Source: Ustilaginoidea virens (lineage: Eukaryota > Ascomycota > Sordariomycetes > Hypocreales > Clavicipitaceae). Taken from it: a DNA stretch of 64,000 nucleotides. A program made the translations under genes and the position numbers. Location of the stretch: NCBI RefSeq assembly GCF_000687475.1, contig NC_057318.1, forward strand, positions 3,720,001-3,784,000, read 5' to 3'. The notes beneath the pieces were generated by a model that did not search any database, was not told the origin of the DNA, and was given only the letters and a program-made list of their open reading frames with translations. Positions 31,547 through 44,495 of this stretch are shown here, piece by piece. Numbering within the stretch: the stretch's first letter is position 1; each line of letters begins with the position of its first letter.

Positions 31547-34486
31547 GTCGGCGCTTATAGGCGCAACGCCAGCTCGCTCGCGCGCAAGAGCCAAAACCAG
31601 CCTAGGGATGCTTCGACTGAGGGGAGAGTTGGAGACTGGGCAAGAGATTCAGATCATTCAGAGCGGTTGGGTGCCGGGAGTGGGTTTTTTTTCTCTTTGA
31701 GCAAAAAAAAAAAAAAAAAAGAAAGAGAGCGCCAATGAGTAAGGCTTTGCTGTCCAAAGGATGAATGACGTGCGTGACCGGGGTGGAGGGAGTTGAGCTT
31801 CGGAAGGCTTGTTGACGGACTAGGCGAGCTGAATCACTAAGGGGCACGGACAAGAACCCTTTCCCGAGAAGAGCCCGCTGCTGGATGGATGGAAGGGGAT
31901 AAGATAAAGGTCGAATTTGGTTTTGTTTTCTTTTTTTTCTTTTCCTTTCGTGATGCCGCCGGGGATTGTGTCATGCCATTGCAATGGAAGGGGGCAAGTG
32001 GCTAGCAAAAGCTGGCTGGCTGTGAGATGGAGATGCGGAGTCGCACCAGGCGCCAAGCAACATAAGCAGCCGTAGCCGTGGCTGGACCGACCAGGCCAGG
32101 GGTGACACAGAAAGGACTCGACGCCAAAAAATCAAAGATTGGGAAAGACGACTGTCCTACGGAGTAGTCTGCATGCTGTGCGGTATGCGTTCCCCGTGCC
32201 TAATGCAGCAGCAAGGCAAGTAGGCGTGCGTCAAGACTCAAGTCAGTCAGACGCATTACGTCGCTGAAGATGATGGCACGACTTGAATTGAATGGACGGG
32301 GCTGCAAATAGTGGCAGGTAACTAACTGGGGTGACTGGCGGATGGCTGGTGGATCGGTGCAGCTGATAGTCGGGACCACTTGGCGGGGAAGGAGCGAGAG
32401 GCATGTACAGTGTACATGTACAGTGTGCGCTGGCTCCGGCTCCCGCCCGGCCCTTGTGCTGACACGGCGGAACAATCGCCCAACCCTGACAGTGTGGCCT
32501 ATTTGTGCTCGTTGCCTTTGAACGAGCTCCGGTTAGAGTTTTGTAGAAGTGCGAGTCACGGTCATGCCTGGCAGTGTGGAGCGCCCTTTGCGGGCCAACG
32601 GCCTGCTCCTCCTCCGTCCAGTACAGTACAGTGCCGAGTACTCCGTACCGTCTGGTGCTTGGCATCCGCTGCGATGGCTGCGCACAAGCCACAGGAAAGG
32701 GTATTGCACGTAAAATTGCAACTTTGTACCGAGTACGGAGTATTCCGCATTACTATTCATTTAATTATTGTTTTTTTTTTTTCCGCATCAGTATTCGTAC
32801 CCGCATCACAGGTAATTGACCCCAGCCTCTCCTTGCCTGCCTGCCTGCCTGCCTGCCTGCTGCGGCACGATCCCTACCCAACTCCACCGCCACAATGGCC
32901 TCAGCTGCAACCTGACGTTACCAACGCTGACATGTCATGATGACCTGGCACGCCGGAAAATCCCCCCATCCGCGACTCGCTCACGAACCGCACGTCTATC
33001 CAAAGCCCCAGCTCCCTCTCCATCATGGGTCAACTACCTTGTTGGTATCCATCAAGTAGTCTACGCAGGGAGCCAGTACTTCTCTGCCGCTCCAGCGCAA
33101 CGCATCGCATCGGCCCTCTCTCGTCCGCCGTCGCAGCAAGTCTCGCGTCCCGTGGCGTTTCCCACCCCCTGCGCCTCGACCGTCCCAGCCGTAAGCCGTG
33201 GCGTGGCTGCTTGCCTCGGTAGACCCGACCAGCCGTGCCGTGGGCGTGGCGCACGAGGATAAAGGTCTGGTACATGCATGTACCGGAACCTCCTACCTCC
33301 TACCTGCCCAGGGTATCGCAGTACATACCTTATATAACACCCAATAAAGTCTCGCCTTGTGTGGCGTCACACTTTTGGCGCAACACAGGGACCCAGATAC
33401 GCAGTGCAGCCGGCCGAGGCTATTCTGAAGCTTTCTCCCATCATCAGTATCAGCGTCTCGGTCAGGTTCCTCCGCCAAAAGTCATCGTCTCATCGGGCAT
33501 CGGGCTCGTCGTCACTCCGCATCATCACCGCACGCAGCAGCCCCCCACCCGCACGCACCCTTGCCTTCAGGCGCCGCGGCAACAGCATAGTCGGTCGTAA
33601 TTTCTCGTCGACGGCAGATGCGTCTGCTCGTCATGGCCAACACGCGAGCGTGGGAGCGAGACGAGCTGCAGCTCCCGAGGAGCTCCCGAGGGTCTAGTCG
33701 CTCCTCTGGCGTCCTTGTCTTGCCAGTTGTCGGTTGTGCGCACGGGCAGCTTTGACGGGGGATTTGACGCGTGGCGTGACAAAAGTATCAGATCCTGCGT
33801 GCCGTGCGTGCCGTGCATGTCGTGCGTGTCGTGCATGTCGTGCATGCCGTGTCTGTGTCCTGTATCCGTAAAGGCATCTATCCATCTATCCATCAAGCCC
33901 ATCGTTCAGGTCCCGAGTTTCAACCGCTTAAAAAGCCATCATCAATCTATCAGCCCGCTGTGTCTGGCCAAGGCGTCAACCATTGAAGCTGCCCGTTCGC
34001 GCTGGACATCCAATCATTCACCACAAGACATCACAATCCATTGCCGCGAGAAAAAAACGTGGAAAAAAATCAAATAGACTAGGCAACGTCAACAGTCGTA
34101 CGCTACACGTTCCCATGCAATCGATTTCGCAGTCGCTCAACGTCGGCCAGCGCTCTGCTTCCTGCCAAACGCCGTGGTTCGCACCAGTCAGTGCAAGCAA
34201 ACCGCCAGCTTCACCATGTGTATGCCGTGTGCTCCGAAAACGAGAGGCTCTAGTAAGCCGCAAATGAGAAAAATACAGGCATGACCGCTAGTAGAAATCT
34301 ATGTAAAAAAAAAAAAAAAAAAAGAGGAAAAAAAATAGAGCGTAGAAAGTGAGCGGCAGAGAAAGCACATAAGGAGCGAATGGAATCCTCGTGGCCGCCG
34401 CGTCCGTCCAGGCTCCTTCGTGCCATAATAACAGAACCAGTCGTCGCCAATTGTTTTCCTGACCCGTCTGGTGCAAAATCAACCCT
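31547..34486. other. Intergenic region, 2.9 kb
   Basis: Upstream of the tricalbin start and downstream of the FYVE-RING gene. No gene supported. It holds an A-run (about 31701-31718), a CTGCCTGC repeat near 32836-32860, three TACGGAGTA/TACTCCGTA words (32158, 32639, 32734), a GTGCCGTGCATGTC-type repeat (33796-33852) and an A-run near 34303-34322. The first 400 bp should hold the tricalbin promoter. Confidence 0.5.
33796..33852. repeat. CGTGYCGTGYRT short tandem repeat
   Basis: About six degenerate copies of a 9-10 nt unit built on GTGCCGTGC / ATGTCGTGC. Confidence 0.75.
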
Positions 34487-36104
34487 CTAGAATCCACTCC
34501 CGTCATGCTGATGCACGGGACATCGACCTGGGCGGGTCTCAAACCAGGCCGAAATGCAAGCGCGGTGGAATCTGCACAGGCACTCCAACCTGGCCATGGA
34601 AACCCCGACGGCGAACTCTTCGAGGCATATTGTACACTCTGCGTCGTCGACGCAATCCTTCTCGGTCGCCGTGTACACGTACATGCCTGTTCTGCGAGGC
34701 ATCTCTTCCCCGTAAGGCATGCGCGAGGTGATGGAAACCTGTATGCAAGCATTGATATGAGCTTCCCGGAGCCTCTCGAAACGCGGCAAGGTCCTGGCCG
34801 GGAGCTCTCCATGGCAAACTGGGCATTCGTCCTCCTCGGGAATCTGAGGTGGAGGCGGCAGAGCCCGCTGTCTAGAGGATGACGCGAGGTTTTCAAATCC
34901 GTAACTATGTCTACCTCGGAAGGTCGATGGTGCGATGTACGGGTGAAGGGGCCGGACAAACTGATGCTCCCTGCCACGGTCCTCAGTGTTGGGGGCGCTC
35001 ATCGGATTGGCGGGGGCGCCTGAGGAGGTTGAGGCAGGGGGAAGGCCGCGCTGAAGAGTTTCTTAGGTCAGCCGCTGCATCTTCATCTGACGGGGTGCTC
35101 TGACGGGTTGTTGCCAAAGTTTGCGTTTATTCGTCCTCTCTCACCATTGATATACTTCTAATTCTAGCGAAGACCTGCAAGGGGTCGCGACCATCATCTG
35201 TGTCAAGCACAGTTCCGTATCTATTCGACGGGTGTACGCCGTCTTGCGATCCACCCAGAGTGCTGCGAGACCTGTGATGCGACGGTGACGCATTTCCTCC
35301 GGTTGGCGGCAAAGGGCTTGGTGGAGGCGGCGCCGTGTTGGGATCTGGAACGCATGGGTTGCAGATGCGAACGCGTCTGCCGCCCGGTCGACCATCCAAT
35401 ACGGCGGAACCCGGCCTGATGCCGTCGAGCATCGCGACAGTTGTCAGCGGACCATCAGACCTCTGCGGTCGTACAATGTACCGATGGGGTATGGTTATTC
35501 TGTGAGGAGAGCAGGAAGCGCACACCACTCGACCACATTTCCTTTTCCGTCGTTCAACTTGTTAGTTGTCTCGCTCCAGCGCGAAACACGGCGGCAGCAA
35601 AACATACCTGCAGTGGTGCTTGCGAATAAAGAAACTGAACTGCGCCCGGCAGATGGGACAGGAGGTGGCTTCAGCATCCGGCTGCCACCTGGGGAGCTCA
35701 AACTCCTCTGGTGCGCTCGGAGCCCACTCACTGGGCACTTCGGTTTGTTGGATGACTGGTCTTCTTCTTCCTGCTAGCTCAAGGAAGTTATCCGAGAGCG
35801 GAGACAACCCGGGAGTTAGGGGATGGAACGTCGGACCCGGGAGTCGCGGGCGGGCGGCATACGATATCGGATACGGAGCCATGAATTGCTGTACTGCATT
35901 ATGCCAGGCCCTGGAATCATAACGTATGGCGGGTGCTTGGAACTGAGGAGTGTCGTGAGGTATAGTTGCCAAGGCAGGATTCTGCGTAGCAACCGGGTTA
36001 CCTGACGACGGACCGGGTGACGACGGGGTGGTCTGCTCGCCATCATTGTCTCGGGATGACGCCGTGCCGGTTCTTCCGGCAGTAGAGGAAGCAGGCGACG
36101 TGAA

Positions 36105-36141
<37 letters not shown>

Positions 36142-36638
36142 GAGAGCATGTCGCCGGAATCATGCCCTCCAGACTCTGAATCTCGCGGTGCATACTGCGG
36201 GACGATCTGGTCTCTGTTCTGGTCCGTGTCGGTTCCGCTCTCAGCCGGGAAAGAAAAGACATGCTGGTCCTGGCCACCATTCGCTTGCGAGGTGGCTCCG
36301 GAGTTTCTTTCCCCATCCGCAACCAGTTCCTGCCCATCAGGGCTTGATGGCGAGAGAGCCCGCTCAACGATATGGGAAGGGCAATCAAAGTACCGCGAGC
36401 ATTCCTGGTCATGGAAACGCGAGGTTCTCCAGCCGCAAGACGCTGCACTCCGGGGGGCATTTGGCTCAGTTGCGTCTGAGGATGCGCCTGAGGATGAGGA
36501 TGCGTCCGAGGATGCGTCTGAGAATGCGTCCAAGGTCGTAGCCCAGGGCGGTGAAGCGGCGCCGACGTCTGCAGCATGTGAAGGCGCTTCGCCGCTGCGG
36601 TTAGGAACGGCGCTTGAGCCGCTTGGACGGTTCGACAT
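34487..36638 (-). CDS. FYVE and RING zinc-finger protein, Pib1-type ubiquitin ligase
   Basis: Three exons, 36638-35608, 35541-35145 and 35050-34487, give 663 aa; the introns are 66 and 94 nt. Residues 1-310 are disordered and Ser/Asp-rich, with a run of about 13 arginines encoded by a microsatellite. A FYVE domain begins at Trp318 (WQPDAE) and contains RKHHCR (339-344) split across the first intron, then KCGRVVCASC. It should bind phosphatidylinositol 3-phosphate on endosomes or the vacuole. Near 552-578 a CPVC...H...C set may form a C2HC finger. The C-terminal RING (615-656) has CTIC, CLCRFHRACI and ends CPVH. This form, with His in place of the last Cys, is also known from ZNRF proteins and yeast Pib1. 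Pib1 is an endosomal/vacuolar E3 ligase acting in membrane-protein turnover. The protein ends seven residues after that CPVH. FYVE, RING and phase agreement make the model strong. Confidence 0.92.
36103..36141 (-). repeat. CGA/CGT trinucleotide repeat encoding poly-Arg
   Basis: A GTC-type microsatellite inside exon 1 of the FYVE-RING gene encodes about 13 consecutive arginines. Copy number probably varies between strains. Confidence 0.85.
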
Positions 36639-37801
36639 GTTGAAGCATCAGCCGGGTTCAAGCCTCTGTACCAACTTCCGAGGTGTCGCTCGCGGTGCAA
36701 GGGAGGGGGGGGGGGGGAAAGATGCAGAGGGGGGGAAACTGAAGCAAACGTCAGCGGTGGTGATTTGCAAGAGGGTTCACGTTTGTTGCACGAGTTGCCG
36801 ATGCGGGCAAGGCATGCAGGGTCTGAGCTTGCTTCAGTCAGCCCGCACCTGCGCTGTATTCGAGTCTCGGCTCAAGTCTGGTAGGTATTGACATGTACGT
36901 AACGCAGCTGGCGGCAGTAGCGTGCCATGGTCAGAAACGATGCATGTCGGTTGCCGTCTGGTGCGTGCTTCTTTGGAAATGCGTGGCAGCTGGTACGAGG
37001 CGAAGAGGACTTGGGAGTCACGACACTTCCACGACACGCGAGCATCAACCTGACGCACCCGGTGGTTGCAGCGGGGTCTGGCCACACACCTGGCGATTGG
37101 CTTATCGGGGGGGCATAGGTTGGGCTGGTCCGCTGTTGTCTGGCGCCAGAAAGCTTATCAGCGACCAGTGGCGCTCGTGTCAATTGCGGCTGGTCCCACT
37201 ACCGAACTGAGGTCCCTATAGGCTGGGGCTGCTGGAGGGGCAGTTGAGGGGCAGTTGAGGGGCAGTTGAGAGGCTGTTGAGAGGCTGTTGAGGGGGCATC
37301 AGGGCAGCATCGTCCATCCATCAAGCCTGGCATCAACAAACATGAAGCCATCCAGGAGTGCCTGCCGCTGCTGCTGGCTGCCCTGCTGATACCCTCCCAG
37401 TCAAGGTGGAACAATTCGCCTGCAACATTGATGGGTTTTTTTTTTTTTTCCCCCAGTTTCTCCACGAAAAACGAAAGCAAAAGAGCAAACGTCTTGTACT
37501 TCCGCTCCTTCCCTAGATTACGGAATAAATCTGAATTTCAATGCGGTGCTTGTCAAGCTCGCCGATCCCTGAGCACATTTCTCGAGGATGGAATGCCGGC
37601 AGCCAGGCAGAGATTCAATGACGGCTGATATCAAACGTCTTATCCGTTCTTGGCCAGGCTCGAAACCGCGAGTTCGCTTGTAAACCGTGTACAAACTCTA
37701 CGTAGCAGCAGCAGCGACATGGAAGCTCACGGTAGCTGCTTATACGAGAGCTTCCTGCAGACTCCGAGAGAGGGAAGCGAGGGTAAACGGGTCAACTAGG
37801 T

Positions 37802-38089
37802 ATCGTCCAAGAGAAGTTCGACTGCGTCCAAGACCTGAAATATTCCAAGGGACCTAATGTGACGCCCACGATTCAAGTCGGTAGAACGTATCATTCGCAT
37901 CAGAGGACCAAGTAACGTGATATCAGAGACACTTGGACAACGGGCCAACCATCATCTAAGAGAGTTCTACTGCGTCCAAGGCCTGAAATGTTCCAAGGTA
38001 TCTAATATAACGCGTACGATTCAAGTCAGCAGAACGTGCCATCGCATCAGAAGACGGGTAACGTGATATCAGAGATGCTTGTACACAAC
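37802..38089. repeat. Diverged direct duplication, two copies of about 140 bp
   Basis: Copy 1 (37802-37941) and copy 2 (37951-38089) align over their whole length, with shared blocks such as CTGCGTCCAAG, ACGATTCAAGTC and TAACGTGATATCAGAGA. They differ at roughly 20 positions plus two 1-nt gaps. Most differences are transitions. Confidence 0.85.
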
Positions 38090-40604
38090 CGAACAAGTTT
38101 CCTTGCCTGGAATGTATGCACAGCACAGGCTGCCTTTGGAAGCGTGAATAGGAGCAAGCAGCCAGACAGACCCCACAAGCGCAGAACCAAGCTGGGAGGT
38201 TGCACGCCAACATGGGTTAGCGAGTGTTGAAAGCTGTCTTGACCACAAAGCGCCTTTGGCCATCAGGCAGGCTGCCCCATTCTTATTATTAAAGTTTCGC
38301 TACTGCCTGCGCTTGATTGTCGGTAGGTGGAGAGAAGAGGACAGGCAAAGGGATTGAATCAGGTTCCTAGGGCGAGTGGCTGCTTCTTCCCCGACAGTAT
38401 CCGATCATACAACTCGGCGCGAGGACGGAATACACAGTCGGCCGACGACCAACTTGCCCATGACTGAGTCTCGAAGCGTCCTCGCTTGGCGCAAAGATAC
38501 ATAGAGCGTCGCGGCGGAATGCGTCTGGACGAGTAAGGCCAAGAGGGATGGAGATGGGCTTTGATGTCCTGGTTCAACCAAGGGAGGTGCCGGGGTTCCA
38601 TCCGAGTCTGCTTGGTGTTTGCCAACGAAGAAGAAGAAGACGCGGGATGATGCCTGGCACGTCGAGGACTTTTCCAGCCATAGCCGCCGCGCAGCTTCAA
38701 TGGCGATGGGCCTTTCAACTCGGCAACTTGGCAAGAGCATCCCGTAAACTACCTCGTGTCAACTACCGGAGGTAGGTACCTAACCTACCTAGGTAGGAGG
38801 TACCTTGCAGTCCTGACTTGAGCAGTGGATTATTATACCTTGGGTACCTTAGGTAGGTAGATACTTATCCAGCCTTCATGCCTTCATATCTTCACCCTTG
38901 AATACCTACCTACCTTACCTTTAAACAGCGGAGGTTCGCTGTTTCAGCCTTGTCGTTCAGTTGCGGCGGTGAATTGGATCGGCGATGAAAGGCATGCAAC
39001 GTGTGTTCCGCTAAACTTTAAATTACCATCTGTGGTTGGTGACCGATGATTTGATGTCTGGACACCATTTCTCCCGCAGTGACTGACGGATTCTCCGGCG
39101 AGCCTCTCGCATCTCGCATCTCTGTGGCCGCGAATAATCTCTTCTTCTTACCCTTCCCCCGCGCACTTTCCTTTCCTATTCTTTGTTCTACGCCGAGACT
39201 GGAGACTGACTGCATGTGTGAATGCTGGTGGGCCGTGAACCGCCCTAAAACTGCCTTGGTACATAGGTTCCTAGGATTCTCTAGGAATGTAGCAGGTACC
39301 TACGTTATAGGTAGGGTACCTCGTAGGAGGGGCGTGCTGTAAGCCCCAAGGCTTCCCGGTACCTTCTATTACATAGAGGGGTCTGGTGTTATTAATGTTG
39401 TCTGTCCTGCAGGCAGGGATTCGTTCCCTATTCCGTTTGTATTTCCATATGAGAAGAGAATTGGTCCCTTTGGGAATATGGCGGATAGCAGAAAACACCA
39501 GAGCACTGGCCAGTGGTCAATGGCCTCGGAGAGGCGAGAGGCTCAAGCTCAAGGCTCGCGGCTCGAGGCTCAAGGCTTGCATGTTGACGTCAACTCGCCC
39601 AGAGGCTGGCCGCTGTAGGTGCGTGCTGGAGACGAAACCATCATGATGGCTGGGATGATCTTGTGGGCCGGGCCGCGGAAAGGATCAATGCCTTTAAAAT
39701 TTGCTTGGGTACTTGCCCAATCTGACTGGATTGATCGAACCCCTTTCCCTTGCAAGAGCGATCGACCTGCTCCGTACGGAGTACTGTATTTCCCCCCTCC
39801 CCCCAATTTCGGTAGCAGGGACCCCCGAATGCTGGGGTGTCACGAGTCACTCATGACATGACGATCATGTCTGCCTGCGGAATAAACTTTGAGCACGCTG
39901 CAGAGAGCCTGGATGGGGGGTCGGTTCAACGTTGGCGGCCGTGAGTGCAGCGTACGTCTCGTCTCGTCTCGTCTCGTCTGTAGGAGTCGAAAAGATGGCC
40001 GGCCATCCAAACAAGTTCGAGCATGGCCTGGGATGCCACGAGCTGGCTCTGTCAATATGAGCAGTTGTTGGCGAGCATGATGAGTCTCGCGGCTTGATGG
40101 ACGAAAAACGCAGAAAGTGAACTCGGTACTCGGTATGCGGCCACGATGCGTATTCCACGTCGTATGGCAAATTGGAAAAAAAAACCAGACACCAGACTCT
40201 ATATAGGTAGGTATTTACTCCGTAAAGTCTATACCAGACTCGAAACCTCCTCGCCCAACCCTAGATAGGTACCTACCTGGTAGGTAGGTAGGTTCCGCTA
40301 AAACTCCCGAGTGCGTCAATACTTGCAGCAACCAGACTACATTAGCTATGTACCTACCAGGTGCCTACAGTACTGCAGACGGTGGCCCCTGGAAAAGACG
40401 AGGTCCGGTCTGGTTTGGCCAGTGCTAGGATCCAGGGCACCCTACCAGGCTACCACGTATACGGTGTTCAAGGCTACATGTCAAATGTATGTACGTACGT
40501 ACACGCACATACATACCAGCACTACATAGCAGGGGCCTAGCCCAGGGCTTGCGCGCCCTGCGAACGTCGAAGCAACCAGACCTATTGATATCACCTGTGG
40601 TCCA

Positions 40605-40670
40605 GTGCTGTGCTGTGCTGTGCTGTGCTGTGCTGTGCTGTGCTGTGCTGTGCTGTGCTGTGCTGTGCTG
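40605..40670. repeat. TGCTG pentamer array upstream of the transcription factor gene
   Basis: Thirteen uninterrupted copies of a GTGCT/TGCTG pentamer lie 450-510 bp upstream of the transcription factor start. A shorter array of the same unit lies upstream of the ABC transporter (52721-52747). Confidence 0.95.
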
Positions 40671-41117
40671 CCTGCCCAGTGCCCAGTGCCCAGTGCGTCC
40701 CACATGCACCAACCACAACCAGCCCACGTGCCGCCAATCGTGTTCTGGTGCCTGGCCTGGCCTAGCGCGGCTCGGCTCTTGGCTCCAGTCTCTTAACTCG
40801 GCTCTCTTACTTAACTACCGTCGAGTTTCAACTGCCTGGTCAAGTCGTCTTGCTTCGAGCATCATCTGGGTACATATACATTGCCAACATTGCCAACATT
40901 GCCAACATTGAACCTAACCTCCTACCTCCTACTTCGGCTGGGCACACAGTTCCTGCCATGAGCCGCTGTTTGCCATCGGATCCATCAGCCACTCCATGTC
41001 TGTCTCGCCTCTCTCGTCCACGAAAGCTTCGAAAGCTCAGGGAAGCTCAGCCAAGCTCGAGCCGTCCTGTCGTCGAGCCGTGACTTTCCGACGTCCCGTC
41101 CTGCCTGTCGTCACACA

Positions 41118-44100
41118 ATGAATGGGCCGTCATCGTCTCAGATTCTCGAACCTCCCCAACAACAACCATCGTCTGATGCTCCCTTGTCGCCTCGCACTGC
41201 TTTGTCGCCGCCATTGCCTCCCCCCCGCGTTTTTGCTCCTGCTGTCTCGCAACAAGGCATTGCGCAAAATGTAGCCGCAGCCACTTTGCATTCGTCTCAG
41301 CCATGTGTCGTCGTTGACGAGCCATTTCACAGACGGCATCCTACCTTGACCTCTGCTCCAACATCAGTCCCTGCCGCTGCCGCTGCCCCCACCGCTGCCC
41401 CGTCCCGCCAGAGCCACGGGGCCAGCAACGTTTACGCATGTCGGAATTGCGGGCGTTCGTACTCTCGACCGGAGCACTTGGTGAGGCATGTTCAAAACCA
41501 TACGCTTGGACGCCGCTTCAGCTGCGAAATCTGCCACAAGTATTTTGCGCGCAAAGATCTTCTTCGTCGTCACGTTGCCAATCATGACAACGACTCTCCG
41601 TCAAAGAGGCGACGTGTGACTTCGTCCCCAGGTGCTGGCCGCGTCTCTCAAGCCTGTCGACCATGTGCTACCGCTCGCGTCAAATGTGATGACTCGAAGC
41701 CGTGCAAACGCTGCGTCCGTCGCGAACTAACCTGTGTATACCCGGAAGTCGTGTCATCTTCCAGCCTTCACCATGCTCCCACATCCTCCAACGTGCAGGC
41801 GACGACGTCGCATCGTGATATTCACCCCTACTTGGAACTTTGCAAGACTGAACCCGGCCAGTCTTCGTCACCCGCCTCGCACAGAAGCTCGGCACCTGTA
41901 CCAAGCGGCAATGCGTCTGGCCCCGATGGTTACACTTCCACAAGCACGCCGTACTCGCAAACGGGCTCGGTCAGACCGGGGGAAAGTCAGCTTCTTACCC
42001 CAGAAACAGTTTTCGATCAGCAAGGTATGCATGGGAAAAAAAGAATTATAAAAACAGGTCTCGGGGCGTTTGCCAGTGCTAGTTCATTGTTGACGCCAGC
42101 TTTTCCCAGCAAACGATGCAGCGCCTCATCCATCTCCCTTTGAGCCCCCTATTGCAATTGCCAACTCCCTCCCAGACGTATTATACAGGCAACCCGTTGA
42201 CCAGAGCAAGGTGGCGGCTCTTGAGGACACGCCCGTTCTCGGCTTCTGGGACAACAATTCCAACCTCGATGTGAGTGACTTGGGCTTCGGAGTTTGGAAC
42301 TACTGGGACTTGGGCGGTGCAACAGAAGGAACAATTCCCCCGCAGGCTTGCATAGATCTTCAGGAAAGCTCCGTGGACATGAACCAGATGCGAAAGAGCC
42401 TGGTCAAGGTTTGGACAGAGTCACCGTGGCGTTGGGACCCGACATGCAATGACAGCGCCTACCAAGACCAAAGTCACTTTGCTGTCCCGCCGAATGAGAC
42501 GACGAGCGCCCAGTTTCAGAACAGCCGGGATCGGCTGGAAAGGGTCGTTTCCGAAAAGCTGGAGCAGCCCAGCCGGGATCGTGTGCTTGCAATTCTGCTG
42601 TCACAATGCCGCGAGACAGCGACGGCTAATCAGGTCAGCTCGTCCTTTCCCACGGTGGATGTTTTGGACACGTTGGTGCACATATTCCTCGCTGCACAAG
42701 CTTGCCAGGTCGACTCCTGGCTACACTTGCCCACGCTGAAGCTCGAGAAACAATGTCCTCACTGGATCGCCATGGCCGCGGCTCACGGCGGTGCCATGAC
42801 CCCCATCCCTACGCTGAGAAGATTTGGCATGGCGGTAATGGAAGCTGTCCGTAAGTAAACCTTGTGCTTCTTTTCAAATCCCAAGCTGACAGTGCCTTCC
42901 CCCCTCTTTCAAGAGATTACTATCCGAAGCCGAGTATGATGCGTTTCCAGGTCTTCCCCGATGTCCCGATCCCTGTCTAATTGAGAGAAAACAGTTTGAG
43001 GAGAACAATTCTGCCATTCGAAATTTCGGCCTGATGCAGTCATTAATCCTGTTGCAAGATCTTGGACTTTGGAGCGGGAACCGCCGCAGGATGGAGATTG
43101 CCGAGTCTCATCTCGTGATTCCCGTCACAGTAAGGACCTGAGATTCACCGGGAAAGGCGCCGCTTGGGCCATGTCAGAAGATACCTAACCGCGAATCCAG
43201 ATGATGAGATATCGAGGCAGGTTCCAAAGAGCCAAGTATCCTATGATATGTGTTGCACCCTCGGACGAGACGGAGGCACTAGAGGAGAAGTGGAAGTCTT
43301 GGATTGAACAAGAGCAATGGAAAAGGTATGTGAAAAAAAAAAAAAAAAAAAAAAAAAAAGACTCGCACTTGTCATCGCGAGAGAAGTCGAGTTGCTTACG
43401 AATTCATCTTCCCAAGGCTGGTATTCCATTGCTACCTACGCGAAGCGCAGACGTCAATGACGACGCTGACAAACCCTTGCCTCTCGTATTCGGAGCTGAG
43501 ATTGCCTCTTCCTGAAGCTCGGGAGCTGTGGATGGCAAAGACTGCACAAGAATGGAAGACGAGGTATCTCGAGAGGAATGCTGGCCAGGCCAAGGGGCCT
43601 CCGTCGGTAGGCGACTTGTTTCACGACGTTCATCTGCTGACAGCGAATCACTCTCGGTTGGACGCGCAGTTTTCCATATCCATACTTTTGCACGGTTTTT
43701 GGGCCTTGATTTGGGAATACCGCCAACTCAGCTCTTTGCACAAGTCGCGGTCGTACGCCAACAGCCTCGGGGGAAACCCAGATCTGCTGCTGAGCCAGCG
43801 ACACGCGGAGCTGGTCAAGGATCTGCAGAGTCTTCATCTCATCGCGGCTGGGTGGCAGGACATGTCTGCTAGGGAGCACCTGCTTCTCCACCTGCTCATG
43901 ATGAACCTGCACGTGTCGATTGACGACGTGCAGCTGTTCCTGGGCAAGGAGGGCGAGGATGAAGCGCGCGGGGTTTATCCCAGCCTCCAGCAGTGGGTGT
44001 CGTCGACCGAGGCGCGGTCGGCGGTCTGGTGCGCATCCCAGGTGCTCCGCTACGCCAAGCTGTTCCCGGCGGGCCACCTGAAGGACTTTTACGCCGTGGC

Positions 44101-44485
44101 GGTGCACCACGCCTCGGTAACGCTGTGGGTTTACGGCGTGGTGACGAGGGCGAACCGCCAGCGGTACGTGTCGACGCAGCGCACGGCGGAGCCCGTCTAC
44201 ATGGACAGCGCGGACTCGATTGCGATCCAGCGCTTCATCGGACTCGAGCACGGTCGGCCGGTCATCAGGGGCCCTGCCACCGCTGCCACCGCTTCCACCG
44301 CTGCTGCCGGAGGGGGGGCGCAAGAGGCGTCCCTGCACGACCCGCGGGCGTGCATGGAGACGTCTCAGGACATCCTGCGCGCCAACTACCCGCCGGCCCT
44401 GGAGGGCCTGCCGCCTATTGTCGAGAACCTGGTCCAGCTGATTAAGAAGCTGGGACATGCCGCGTGGGCAGTCGGCCTGGGTTGA
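41118..44485 (+). CDS. C2H2 plus Zn2Cys6 fungal-specific transcription factor
   Basis: Five exons, 41118-42024, 42110-42850, 42951-43129, 43201-43325 and 43417-44485, give 1,006 aa. All junctions keep phase and use GTATGC, GTAAGT, GTAAGG and GTATGT donors. Two C2H2 fingers begin at Cys108 (CRNC...H...H, then CEIC...H...H). They are followed by a Zn2Cys6 cluster from Cys180 (CRPCATARVKCD...CKRC...C). This double DNA-binding layout is known in a subgroup of filamentous fungal regulators. The middle region (about 540-800) matches the fungal_trans domain: LGLWSGNRRRMEIAESHL, MMRYRGRFQR and RLVFHCYLREAQ. It should act in the nucleus; targets are unknown. Exon 3 was placed at 42951 because other acceptors break phase or meet a stop. 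Intron 4 holds 27 adenines just after its donor. A GT repeat begins 11 bp after the stop. The neighbours are an alpha/beta hydrolase and an ABC exporter. Confidence 0.93.
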
Positions 44486-44495
44486 TTGAAATGAT

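Larger units (their letters stand above)
36639..41117. other. Divergent intergenic region, 4.5 kb
   Basis: Lies between the divergent FYVE-RING and transcription factor genes. No gene supported. It contains a GGCAGTTGA repeat (about 37225-37295), a diverged 140-bp direct duplication (37802-38089), dense GGTACCTA-type words (38771-38930, 39291-39322, 40205-40360), TACGGAGTA words at 39775 and 40216, a GTCTC pentamer array (39955-39978) and a long TGCTG array (40605-40670). A TTGCCAACA repeat lies near 40878-40908. Confidence 0.5.

Noticed and set aside
38359..38740. Two overlapping minus-strand frames of 111-119 codons
   Set aside because: One has a fairly protein-like composition, but there is no recognised family, and they lie beside dense GGTACCTA words. 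Evidence is too weak to call a gene.
40489..40911. Open frame with a repeated CCAVL pattern
   Set aside because: This is the TGCTG pentamer array read in frame; no start context or domain.
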